Assembly: GCA_965208815.1 (NCBI GenBank)
Contig: OZ242357.1
Coordinates: forward strand, 868,001-932,000
Direction of reading: 5' to 3'
DNA: 64,000 bases
Origin: Bin55 sp009840545
GTDB taxonomy: Bacteria; Pseudomonadota; Gammaproteobacteria; Pseudomonadales; Azotimanducaceae
Shown: positions 50,021 to 58,454 of the stretch, one piece after another
Position numbering within the stretch: position 1 is the first letter of the stretch
How the letters are laid out: every line of letters begins with the position of its first letter
The notes under the pieces: model-generated
Database searches by the model: none
What the model saw: only the letters and a program-made list of their open reading frames with translations
Told to the model about the DNA's origin: nothing
Made by a program: the position numbers and the translations under genes

Positions 50021-50695
50021 ATGACCGGCATACACATACTCCAACGATTACTTACAGCGTCCTTTGTTGCGTTGGTTAGTGTTGCTACAGGCAGTTCATT
50101 GGCTGACAGTTGCATTGACTATTCCTTAAAGGAGAATTTCGAGCGGATGGATGTCGTGTTTACTGGGACTGTGAAGGCAAAACAGAACGCTTCCAAAAAT
50201 ATTAGCCGGAAAATTGACTGGGGACCGGGATTCTCAGGACAGACGGCTCCCGTTCTCGAGGTTCGTTTCAAAGTGCACGAAGAATGGAAAGGCGAATTGG
50301 GAAAGCATGTTGATGTGTACACAATCAACCCAAGAAAAAGCAGCGTTGGTTACGATTTCAAGAAAAACGAAAAGTATGTTGTGTTTGCACGCTTCAATAA
50401 TCTCGAAGACAATGGAGAACGGCGTGAAAACAGCAGGAAGCTGATCTGGACTTCCTGGTGTTCTCAGAATTTGGAACTAGGCAGCGAATCCCGAAAGAGG
50501 AAGCAGTCTTCTGATCGTCTTAGAGCGTTTCTCCAGGAAATGAATCCTTCGGAACAAGCCGTTGCTGAAAAAAATCCTTTCATAAGGGGAGTTGATGACA
50601 ACAAGGAACTCTTCGGGCAACTAGCAGAGCTAAAGACGAACGCTGAATCTACTGTCTCAACCGCGAAACAGGATGTTATCCACGGGGATCAATGA
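50021..50695 (+). CDS. TIMP/NTR-like secreted protein (intact copy)
   Basis: A 224-residue exported protein. Residues 1-29 form a signal peptide (LLTASFVALVSVATGSSLA). The mature part starts DSCIDYSLKENFERMDVVFTGTV, then VLEVRFKVHEEWKGELGKHVDVYTI and GYDFKKNEKYVVFAR, ending in a lysine-rich low-complexity tail. Order and spacing match bacterial tissue-inhibitor-of-metalloproteinase/netrin-like folds (Cys near the start, adVFtGkV, wKG, G-x-x-F-x-x-x-x-x-Y-x-V-x-A). Activity of the bacterial members is not known to me. A truncated duplicate lies just upstream. Confidence 0.7.
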   Translation: MTGIHILQRLLTASFVALVSVATGSSLADSCIDYSLKENFERMDVVFTGTVKAKQNASKNISRKIDWGPGFSGQTAPVLEVRFKVHEEWKGELGKHVDVYTINPRKSSVGYDFKKNEKYVVFARFNNLEDNGERRENSRKLIWTSWCSQNLELGSESRKRKQSSDRLRAFLQEMNPSEQAVAEKNPFIRGVDDNKELFGQLAELKTNAESTVSTAKQDVIHGDQ

Positions 50696-50885
50696 CACTA
50701 CTACAGTAAGCAAGACCATCGGCATTTGGTGATCTATTGGCTTGGGCTAGAGGGAATTTGAGCATCCTTCAAGTCAATGAACAAATCGCAATGGGTCAGA
50801 TTATCGAATTCGATACACTCCGCCCGACAAATGATGGTTGGTTGCTGGTGGTTAGATTTAGACTCTAGAGTGATGAAGACGGTCA

Positions 50886-51521
50886 ATGAGTAAACCCAAA
50901 CTCTATAGTGTTCCTGGATCGGGGGCGATGATTTGTGAAGCTGCGTTCGCCCTTGCCAAAATCGAAATCGAGCATGTGGATCTTACTTGGAATGATGTCG
51001 GATGGGACAGCAAATCATTGCAGAGTCTCAACATACTCGGGCAGATACCTGTCTTGGAGTTTGCTTCCGGCGAGGTCCTGACTGAGACAAATGCGATTCT
51101 TCATTGGATACATAGTCAAAAGCCTTCAATTGGCCTGATAGTCTCGTCCGAGGACGAAGGGTATATCAAATTTCTGCGTTGGCTTATGTTTCTAAATGCT
51201 TCCGTATATCCAACTTATACCTATGGGGATGTGCCGCAGCGGTGGGTGGCTAATGATCCGAATGCTATGGAGTTACTGCGACAGGGTACCGAAAACCACC
51301 GTAAGGTACTCTTTCAATACATGGACAAAGAAGCTGGCGCACCCTATTTCCTGGGTGAAAAGCCTTGTGCCATCGACTTGTACCTTTGGATGATGTGTCA
51401 CTGGTCTCCAGGGGAAGCATGGTTTAAGAAAACGTGTTCAAATATTTTTGCTATACGAACAAACGTCGAGAAAATTCCAGAGGTGATTGTCGTTTCCAAG
51501 CGCAACTTTCCAAGAGAATAG
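50886..51521 (+). CDS. Glutathione S-transferase-like protein
   Basis: A 211-residue GST fold. The thioredoxin-like half has KLYSVPGSGAMICEAAFALAK, ILGQIPVLEFASGEVLTETNAILHWI, with the cis-proline P in GQIPVLE and the SH-binding T/E in LTETNAI. The helical half includes PYFLGEKPCAIDLYLWMM. It differs clearly from the other two GSTs in the window. The position at 50886 has no strong ribosome site but the first methionine matches the family. Substrate unknown. Confidence 0.85.
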   Translation: MSKPKLYSVPGSGAMICEAAFALAKIEIEHVDLTWNDVGWDSKSLQSLNILGQIPVLEFASGEVLTETNAILHWIHSQKPSIGLIVSSEDEGYIKFLRWLMFLNASVYPTYTYGDVPQRWVANDPNAMELLRQGTENHRKVLFQYMDKEAGAPYFLGEKPCAIDLYLWMMCHWSPGEAWFKKTCSNIFAIRTNVEKIPEVIVVSKRNFPRE

Positions 51522-51805
51522 CGTTTTTTAGAGTACTTTGATCGAGCTAGCGAAATCAGGTGCTCGTGCCGCTCGAGTGGAAACTGCTCGTTGACGAGGT
51601 ACAAACTGCTTGGGTCCTTCTGCATCGACCAATAACGTGTCGCAACTCCGCTCCGAGGAAGCATTCGGTGTTTGTTTGGAAAAGCCCACAGGTGAATCGG
51701 ACAATATCTACATCGGCCACCATTAATATTATATTGGAGAAATATTAGTATGCTATTATGTTCTATAATTGAGCGAACTCAATACTCTTCGGGAATTAGC
51801 TTAGC

Positions 51806-52414
51806 GTGGGGAATAGCTTAACTTTCTACACCAATCCGCAGTCGAGGGGACAGATTGCTAGATGGATGCTGGAAGAAGTCGGTTGCGAATACAAGACGCA
51901 GATCGTGGAGTACGGGGAATCCATGAAATCTCCAGAGTTTTTGGCGATCAATCCAATGGGAAAGGTTCCTGCAATCAAACATGGAAAAAGAGTTGTTACT
52001 GAATGTGCTGCGATTTGTGCATATCTCGCTGACGCCTTCCCAGATGCTGGTCTCGCACCCAAACTTGAAGATCGAGCATCCTATTACCGCTGGCTTTTTT
52101 ATGCGGCCGGGCCAGTTGAAGCGGCTATAACCAACAAATCACTGGGATTCGACATCAGTCCTGATCAAGAGCGGATGGCTGGCTACGGAAACTATGATCG
52201 TGTTGTTACCGTATTGGACAGCTTGCTTCGACAAGGTCCATACGTGACAGGAGAATCGTTCTCGGCAGCGGATGTCTACTTGGGTTCCCACATTGTTTGG
52301 GGCATGGAATTTGGAACTATTCGGCCTCGGCCCGCCTTTGAAGAATACGCGAAGAGAGTTCAGTCGCGTGACGCATACCAACGTGCGCAGCAAATGGATG
52401 GAGTAGATGAATAG
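51806..52414 (+). CDS. Glutathione S-transferase
   Basis: A 202-residue GST from GTG at 51806. The opening LTFYTNPQSRGQIARWMLEEVG has the conserved S-R-x-x-x-x-R-W segment, followed by NPMGKVPAIKHGKRVVTECAAICAYLAD (cis-proline and glutathione loop) and the helical half with SFSAADVYLGSHI. It is followed 60 bases later by the histidine-phosphatase gene. The upstream sequence 51720-51780 is AT-rich with TATAAT at 51764-51769, a possible -10 without a good -35. Confidence 0.88.
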   Translation: MGNSLTFYTNPQSRGQIARWMLEEVGCEYKTQIVEYGESMKSPEFLAINPMGKVPAIKHGKRVVTECAAICAYLADAFPDAGLAPKLEDRASYYRWLFYAAGPVEAAITNKSLGFDISPDQERMAGYGNYDRVVTVLDSLLRQGPYVTGESFSAADVYLGSHIVWGMEFGTIRPRPAFEEYAKRVQSRDAYQRAQQMDGVDE

Positions 52415-52474
52415 AATCAGCGGTGGGTCGAACAGGTTCGAAATAAGCGATTAGAACAACGTGTAAAGAACAAA

Positions 52475-53164
52475 ATGCCTAGCGAGTACCGACAACATCG
52501 ATTTGTTAGTCCGACTGGTTCTACGGACATACTGCTAGTTCGCCACGGCGAGTCCGAAGCTGCCAATCCTGATTGTCCTTTTCCGTTGGTTGATGGCCAA
52601 GGCGATCCACCTCTGCATGAAGTTGGCCATGTTCAAGCACACCAAGTTGCTGAACGGCTTCAACACGAACCAATCAGAGCTATCTATGTATCCAACCTGC
52701 GACGAACCGCACAGACTGCTGATCCACTTGCCCGGACACTTGATCTGGTGCCAACTGTCATCCCTGATCTAAAGGAAATTCATTTGGGAGACTATGAAGG
52801 CGGTTTGTACAGAAAAAAAGTGGCTGAAAATGATCCAAAGTTGCGGAGAGCCATACGTGAACAGCGCTGGGATTTGATTCCAGGTGCCGAGAGAAATGAG
52901 GACTTTGAGGCGAGGCTGAAGTCGGCGATTTCCCGGATCTCTGAGACACATCCAGATCAGCTTGTCGCCGCTTTCGTGCATCGTGCCGTAATCGGACAGA
53001 TCGTCTCGTCTGCAACCGGATCCAAATCCATGTCTTTTCTAGGAGCTGACAACGGTTCCATTACGCACATTGTTGTCACGAAGAGTCAAATTCTCGTCCG
53101 ACGATTCAATGACACTTCCCACTTGACTAAACGCTATTGGTCACATGCGGACAGCTTGAGGTAA
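52475..53164 (+). CDS. Histidine phosphatase-family protein
   Basis: A 229-residue phosphoglycerate-mutase-like phosphatase. The phosphohistidine motif is ILLVRHGESEAAN, the second arginine lies in SNLRRTAQTA, the acid in KEIHLGDYEGG and the second histidine in AAFVHRAVIGQIV. The family dephosphorylates metabolites or proteins; no substrate can be assigned. The ATG at 52475 is 60 bases after the GST stop. It is convergent with the esterase gene. Confidence 0.88.
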   Translation: MPSEYRQHRFVSPTGSTDILLVRHGESEAANPDCPFPLVDGQGDPPLHEVGHVQAHQVAERLQHEPIRAIYVSNLRRTAQTADPLARTLDLVPTVIPDLKEIHLGDYEGGLYRKKVAENDPKLRRAIREQRWDLIPGAERNEDFEARLKSAISRISETHPDQLVAAFVHRAVIGQIVSSATGSKSMSFLGADNGSITHIVVTKSQILVRRFNDTSHLTKRYWSHADSLR

Positions 53165-53230
53165 GAGTTTCTTAGACTCCAATCCAACCTACAGACCTAG
53201 CTCTTGGACAGTACTTTGGTTGAAAGGATT

Positions 53231-54331
53231 TCAGACAATTCGATGGCTTTCGTTTAGTCGAATCACCATGGGTTCGTTTGGTAGCACTTCAATCTTGTCT
53301 TGGTAGACTCGTTCGTCTTCAAGCGTATACAAACCTGTTGCATCCTGCGGATGTTTGTTCGATATGTGCCGTACTGTGACAGTGTGTACTCCCTCGGTGG
53401 GACCCCGGTCCGCTCCGATCTCAAATTTCCCTCCTGCCACCTGGTCAAGTCTTTCGACTGCTGGTGGGGCGTTGACATCCGTCGGTTCGAAAGTTAGCCA
53501 GACGTGGTCGGCATCTTTCCCGTTTAACGTTAGCCGTCCCGAGAGGGAGAGACGTCTCTTTTGCGTAAGAAAACCAAGACGACGAATCCAGTTGTTTAGA
53601 AGCTCGAACCAGACAACCGAATTCGGATCTCCCGTACCGAGTCCGATTCCGTGCTCGCCTCTGCCAAATATGTGCATTTCTGCTGGAATTCGATGCTTGT
53701 GAAGTTCGTTGTAGAAGATTTGAGATTGTTCGGACGGGACAATCGAGTCTTCATGTGTATGCATCAGAAATGTCGGGGGAGTATTGGAATTGACTTTGGT
53801 ATCTGTTGGTGTGTACTCGTCGGCTTTTCTACCTCGCACGATGCCGTTCGTAACTGCGTACACCAAGACGAGAAAATCGGGTCGCGATGACTCTTGGTCA
53901 ATCGAATCCCCTGTATTACTGTCCAAATAAGGAGGTGCTGTTCCGACTGCAGCAGTAATGTGTCCGCCTGCCGAAAAGCCAAGCATTCCAAGTTTAGAAG
54001 TGCCGAATTTGTTGCTGTGGTGGCGAATGAGCCGAATCGCGCGTTGTCCATCAAGCAACGAGACTTTTGAAGAATATGCTGTACCGACTCGATACTTCAG
54101 GACGAATGCAGCGATGCCACGTCGATTGAATGCACGAGCTACCTGTAAGCCTTCGTGGTCGGAAGCAAGTATGCGATAGCCTCCTCCAGGAGCAACCAGA
54201 ACTCCACATCCGTTCGCAGCTTCTAGCGGGGGCAAGTGAACTGTGATGTGCGGCTCGTGCAGTGTGCCTCGACCGATGGATTCAGGAACGTCGTTGTTCC
54301 ATAGAGGAATTGTCTTGAAGCTTTCGATCAC
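53231..54331 (-). CDS. Alpha/beta hydrolase (acetyl-esterase/BD-FAE-like) with C-terminal beta domain
   Basis: A 366-residue esterase. It has the oxyanion loop VLVAPGGGYRILA, nucleophile GFSAGGHIT, acid in THEDSIVPSEQ and histidine in GRGEHGIGLG. Compare Axe/pectin acetyl-esterase proteins. After residue 260 comes a beta-rich domain of about 100 residues (SLSGRLTLNGKDADHVWLTF ...) not typical of simple esterases. No signal peptide is visible. GTG at 54331 overlaps the last base of the ABC gene stop. The long C-terminal part and its position at the end of an exporter operon are the odd points. Confidence 0.83.
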   Translation of the reverse strand: MIESFKTIPLWNNDVPESIGRGTLHEPHITVHLPPLEAANGCGVLVAPGGGYRILASDHEGLQVARAFNRRGIAAFVLKYRVGTAYSSKVSLLDGQRAIRLIRHHSNKFGTSKLGMLGFSAGGHITAAVGTAPPYLDSNTGDSIDQESSRPDFLVLVYAVTNGIVRGRKADEYTPTDTKVNSNTPPTFLMHTHEDSIVPSEQSQIFYNELHKHRIPAEMHIFGRGEHGIGLGTGDPNSVVWFELLNNWIRRLGFLTQKRRLSLSGRLTLNGKDADHVWLTFEPTDVNAPPAVERLDQVAGGKFEIGADRGPTEGVHTVTVRHISNKHPQDATGLYTLEDERVYQDKIEVLPNEPMVIRLNESHRIV

Positions 54332-56205
54332 TAGTTCAATGCGGAGTCCGCATCAACAACATCGTTTCGAGTTTTGTCCGCTAGATCGAAACTCGATTCA
54401 ATTGACTCTCGTAAGCTTTGCTGTCGGTACATGTCCGCGTACAGACCGTCTAGTCTCAACAATTCTTTGTGGGTTCCGTATTCCTCGACTCGACCAGACT
54501 GTATGAACGCGATCTTAGTTGCGTTCCGAATTGTGGAGAGTCGATGAGCAATGACAAAACACAGCCGATTTTGCAACAGATTCTCTAGACCCTGCTGAAT
54601 GTGCTGCTCGGTCGCTGTGTCAACCGAGCTTGTTGCCTCGTCCAGAATGAGCACTTGAGGATCGGCTAGTATCGCTCGCGCGATCGAGATCAGTTGCTTT
54701 TGTCCGGCCGAGAGTTTGCTTCCACCTGCACCGGCTTCTGTGTCATAGTTCTCTTGCATTTGATCAATGAAATCGTGTGCACCCGCAGTTTTTGCCGCCG
54801 CAAAGACCTCTGAATCTGATGCACTGGGTTTGCCATACCGGATGTTCTCGAGAATTGATCCGGAGAACACGTGAGGATGCTGAAGAACCACTCCTAATTG
54901 CGACCGAAACCACCTCAACGGAAACTGTCGATAGTCGGTTCCGTTCACGAAGACGCAACCAGAAGATGGCTCGTAAAACCTGCAAACAATATTTGCGAGG
55001 GTGGTCTTTCCGCCGCCCGTTGGACCGACCAAAGCAACAGTCTCGCCAGCCACCGCTTTCAGAGAAATGTCGGAAAGCACGGATTCCGGAGGGTTGTATG
55101 CAAATGAAACACTGCGAATATCTATTGAATCAATCGAATTGTCATCGGGAGGTTTGACTTGACCGTCGGAATTGATTGCTGGTACCGCATCCATGACTGC
55201 GAGTATTCGTTCGGCAGATGCTTGAGCCGTCTGCATCTCAGTAAACCAATGAGCCATTTCAGTAACAGGCTCGAAGAAAAAACGCATCCATCCCATAAAT
55301 GCAATTAGCGTTCCAGCTACGATGGCACCATTGAGAAAGTCCAGGCCTCCTATGGCTATGGTTAAGCCCGCCGCGATGCTGCCGACGGTCATCATGATGG
55401 GCATGTAGACTGCCGACAGAGTTAGATTCTTGACCGAAGAACTATACAACCGATCGGTTTGTTGTGAGAACTCCTCGAGGTTTTCTGATTCCTTGACGAA
55501 CGACTTGCTGGTCAGGACTCCCGAAATGCTTTCATTGAAAGACCCAGTGATCAATGAATTGGTTGATCTGACTTCGCGTGCGGTCTGCAGAATGGACCGT
55601 CGAAACTTCACAGTTACCCATCCAATCATTGGAAGCAGCGCAAATGCACACAACGCAAGTTTCCAATTGAGTATGAGCATCACAGTGCCCATGGATAGCA
55701 TCATTGCTGTGCCCCATACAAAATCTAAAAACGCCCATGTCAGTATGTCCGTCAAGCGTTCGCAGTCTGACGTTAGACGAGCCATCAGCCAGCCAACGGG
55801 GCGTTTGTCAAAGAAACCGAACGACTGTTTTTGAATATTTACAAAGGCATCCAACCTGATGTCATAACTCGCCATTGCACGAAGCTTCGATACCAAGAAT
55901 ACGAACCCAACGATCATCACGCTTGAAATTACGCTTGCAATGACGATGAGCAGTGTCCACGTACCGAGACTTGCATCGGTTCCGTTGGTTTGAATGTCAT
56001 CGACCAGCCACTTAGTGACCAACCCAAAGGCCATTTCTGTAATACCCAATACACCACCACAAACGGCAACTACAGCTAAGTGTCCCTTGTAATGCAGCAC
56101 ATAGTTGAACAACCGCCGCCATAGCTTGGTGTCCATTCGAGCATTCTCAGAATCTCGAAATTCATCCTGGGTTAGCAGTTCAGTGTCGGAGAAAGTGTCA
56201 GCCAT
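54331..56205 (-). CDS. ABC exporter half-transporter, consensus ATPase subunit
   Basis: A 624-residue type-IV ABC exporter subunit (MsbA/MdlB type) with six membrane helices in residues 1-330 and the ATPase domain after that. Walker A is GPTGGGKTT (394-401), signature LSAGQ (498-502), Walker B ILDE with catalytic glutamate at 523, and the H-loop FVIAHRLSTIR. Its ATG at 56205 overlaps the end of the upstream half-transporter by 8 bases. The TTG at 56214 is an alternative. Together the two form a heterodimer. Substrate unknown. Confidence 0.9.
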   Translation of the reverse strand: MADTFSDTELLTQDEFRDSENARMDTKLWRRLFNYVLHYKGHLAVVAVCGGVLGITEMAFGLVTKWLVDDIQTNGTDASLGTWTLLIVIASVISSVMIVGFVFLVSKLRAMASYDIRLDAFVNIQKQSFGFFDKRPVGWLMARLTSDCERLTDILTWAFLDFVWGTAMMLSMGTVMLILNWKLALCAFALLPMIGWVTVKFRRSILQTAREVRSTNSLITGSFNESISGVLTSKSFVKESENLEEFSQQTDRLYSSSVKNLTLSAVYMPIMMTVGSIAAGLTIAIGGLDFLNGAIVAGTLIAFMGWMRFFFEPVTEMAHWFTEMQTAQASAERILAVMDAVPAINSDGQVKPPDDNSIDSIDIRSVSFAYNPPESVLSDISLKAVAGETVALVGPTGGGKTTLANIVCRFYEPSSGCVFVNGTDYRQFPLRWFRSQLGVVLQHPHVFSGSILENIRYGKPSASDSEVFAAAKTAGAHDFIDQMQENYDTEAGAGGSKLSAGQKQLISIARAILADPQVLILDEATSSVDTATEQHIQQGLENLLQNRLCFVIAHRLSTIRNATKIAFIQSGRVEEYGTHKELLRLDGLYADMYRQQSLRESIESSFDLADKTRNDVVDADSALN

Positions 56206-58039
56206 GAGCGGCAAGCTCCGTTTCGTACTGAATGGTTTCGTCCAACAGATCCTGAATATCGCAAAGATCTCTGTAGGGTCCAGGTACGGAAACTAGCTCT
56301 TCGTGAGTGCCAATTTGCACGATCCGTCCTTGATCCATCAGAACTATTCGATCGACCCTTCGGATCGTGGTAAGGCGATGTGCAATGACGATGGTCGTGA
56401 CCTTTCGCTGTGGAGTGGAGAGGTTTTCCAATATCGAACTCTCCGTGCGAGTGTCCACACCTGAGAGCACATCGTCCAAAATCAATATGGGAGAGCGACT
56501 CATCAAGGCTCGAGCTAGAGCCATCCTTTGTCTCTGACCACCAGATAGATTTACGCCACGCTCACCGATTCTCGTCTCGAACTTTGCCGAAAGGGCGTTT
56601 ATCGTCGAATGAATGGCCGCCAACCGGGTTGCATCCTCAAATTCCGCATCTATAGCAGTTTCTTTGCCAAATTGAAGGTTTTCACGGATGGTCTTTGAGA
56701 ACAAGAACGGCTCCTGCAGAACGCACGCAATCCTCTGCCGGAGCCACGTGACATCTACAGATTCGATGTCAATTCCATCGAGCAGGATTCGACCATTCGC
56801 GACTGGATAGAAGCGAAGAAGTGCTCGTATCAACGTGGACTTTCCCGACCCGGGTCGACCGACGATGCCAATTGTCTCGCCGGGCTCAATCGTTAGGTCT
56901 ATCTCTTTCAATTGGTGGTTGTGCGAGTCATACGTCAAAGAGACGTTTTCAAACACGATTTTCCCCTCAACGTCCGAAGTTTCAGGCATCGGCTGCATCA
57001 GTTCTTGCTCTGCCATCAATATGTGATTGATTCTTCGAAGCGAAACAAGCGTCTTGCCAGTGTGTTCAACAAAGTCGATCATTTGTCGTATGCGCCAAAT
57101 CACAATTCCGGTCAACATCGTGAACATCATCAGCTCACCAATCGACAGTTCGCCGAGCATCACGAAGTATCCGCCTGCGATTAGCACTATCGAGGTTTGA
57201 AGCATGCAGACGAAATCGCTAATTCCCCAATAGACAGATTCGAAGGCATTGAGTCGGATGTATCGATCTCGAAAATCTCGGTTGGCCTCTTCAAATTTCT
57301 CGAATTCCTTGGGTTCTTGTGCAAACGCTTGAACTACTCGGATGCCGGTTAGGTTTTCTTGCAGAACCGCGGTCAATCTTCCTTCCGCCTCGTCGGTTTG
57401 CTTGAATAGAGCGGACACTCGGTGAAAAAAGTAGATGCCTCCTAAAACAATAATTGGCATCAGAGCGAGAGAAATCAAAGTTAGGGTTGGGTTGCGCCAC
57501 CACAAAACCGGCACCATTACGGCTAGGAACAACAGTGGTCGTGCAAGGGAATCAATATCCGCATGCATGAATCGCCTCACCGTTTCGACATCGGATGTAC
57601 AACGTTGCACGAGATCTCCGATTTCCTCTTTGTCGAAAAACGACGCCTGTGCACGGTGAAGACGGTCAAACAAGACCTCTCTCAACTTTCGCGCGATTCC
57701 TTCCGAAGCGACAGCGGAAAGCCGGTTTCGACTGAATTGAAAGATTCCTGCGAACGCTGTCAGAACTATTCCGACTACGGCAGAAACAACCAAGTAGCTG
57801 GTGAACGGATTGTTTGCACCAACTACATCAGATATGCCAAGCAAAAAGCGATTTGCTTCGCCGAGGTCGCCCTCGATCAGGACATCGAGGGCGTACATTC
57901 CTGCAAGAGGAATTCCTAGCATGCAAACATTGGAAACTGTCGAGCTCAAAGTAGCGACGAGATACCGAAGACGTTCGCCTTTAGTGATTGACCACAAGTT
58001 TGGATGTGTGCGTCCTTCCCTTTGTACGCGTGTTTTCAT
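56198..58039 (-). CDS. ABC exporter half-transporter, degenerate-site subunit
   Basis: A 613-residue partner of the preceding gene, with the same domain order. Walker A GRPGSGKST (394-401), signature LSGGQRQR (499-), but the residue after the Walker B aspartate is aspartate: ILDDVLSGVD, D523 in place of the catalytic glutamate. The H-loop histidine is present (VIAHRLTTIR). In heterodimeric exporters such as TM287/288 and LmrCD one subunit carries just this change, leaving one ATP site degenerate. The ATG at 58039 has a weak ribosome site. A leader ORF and hairpins lie upstream. Confidence 0.9.
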   Translation of the reverse strand: MKTRVQREGRTHPNLWSITKGERLRYLVATLSSTVSNVCMLGIPLAGMYALDVLIEGDLGEANRFLLGISDVVGANNPFTSYLVVSAVVGIVLTAFAGIFQFSRNRLSAVASEGIARKLREVLFDRLHRAQASFFDKEEIGDLVQRCTSDVETVRRFMHADIDSLARPLLFLAVMVPVLWWRNPTLTLISLALMPIIVLGGIYFFHRVSALFKQTDEAEGRLTAVLQENLTGIRVVQAFAQEPKEFEKFEEANRDFRDRYIRLNAFESVYWGISDFVCMLQTSIVLIAGGYFVMLGELSIGELMMFTMLTGIVIWRIRQMIDFVEHTGKTLVSLRRINHILMAEQELMQPMPETSDVEGKIVFENVSLTYDSHNHQLKEIDLTIEPGETIGIVGRPGSGKSTLIRALLRFYPVANGRILLDGIDIESVDVTWLRQRIACVLQEPFLFSKTIRENLQFGKETAIDAEFEDATRLAAIHSTINALSAKFETRIGERGVNLSGGQRQRMALARALMSRSPILILDDVLSGVDTRTESSILENLSTPQRKVTTIVIAHRLTTIRRVDRIVLMDQGRIVQIGTHEELVSVPGPYRDLCDIQDLLDETIQYETELAAHG

Positions 58040-58105
58040 AAGAACTGATACTGCTGTAGTTAGGAGCCATCGAGAATCGATGACCAGATGAGATAGAGAG
58101 AATTT

Positions 58106-58122
58106 GCTCCGGCAAGCGGAGC
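58106..58122 (-). promoter_or_regulatory. GC hairpin between leader ORF and ABC exporter
   Basis: GCTCCG (58117-58122 read on the minus strand) pairs with CGGAGC (58106-58111) around a 5-base loop, nine bases after the leader ORF stop. GGAGC of its 3' arm can instead pair with GCTCC at 58063-58067, giving mutually exclusive structures. No T-tract follows, so any control would be translational or Rho-based. Confidence 0.35.
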
Positions 58123-58131
58123 AGGAGGTGT

Positions 58132-58185
58132 CTAGAGGACGAGAACTCTCTGAACCGCAAGGCTTAGACGTCGGGAAGGCTTCAT
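58132..58185 (-). CDS. 17-residue leader peptide ahead of ABC exporter
   Basis: On the minus strand ATG at 58185 follows AAGGAG by 6 bases (58192-58197) and encodes MKPSRRLSLAVQRVLVL, then TAG. The ribosome site is among the best in the window, and a hairpin begins nine bases after the stop. A leader whose translation controls the exporter is a reasonable reading; a small unrelated peptide is possible too. Confidence 0.45.
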   Translation of the reverse strand: MKPSRRLSLAVQRVLVL

Positions 58186-58454
58186 GTCAATCTCCTTGCT
58201 TCAGTGATGGTTTAGCGTGCGTATGTTACGAATAGAGTTGGTGATGTCAACGCAGATTCGAGGATTGTGCCAGCGTTTTTGACGTACTCCATCAGTGAAA
58301 GTTCACTGGATTGATCAATGGCAACCAAGCATTCTGATCTCTCTCTGAGTCCGATTGCACAATTCGATCGATTGGACTTGGCTCAATTGAGATTACGTGT
58401 GGGGTTGCAGGTTGTGCCAAACTACTGAAAAGCGATCAGAATTTGTCCTTCCTA

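Larger units (their letters stand above)
58040..58454. other. 415-bp upstream region of the ABC exporter operon
   Basis: Between a hypothetical gene (ending 58455, minus) and the exporter (starting 58039, minus). It holds the leader ORF 58132-58185 and two hairpins. Apart from these, I see nothing credible. A promoter is expected upstream of 58200, but I could not settle one. Confidence 0.5.
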
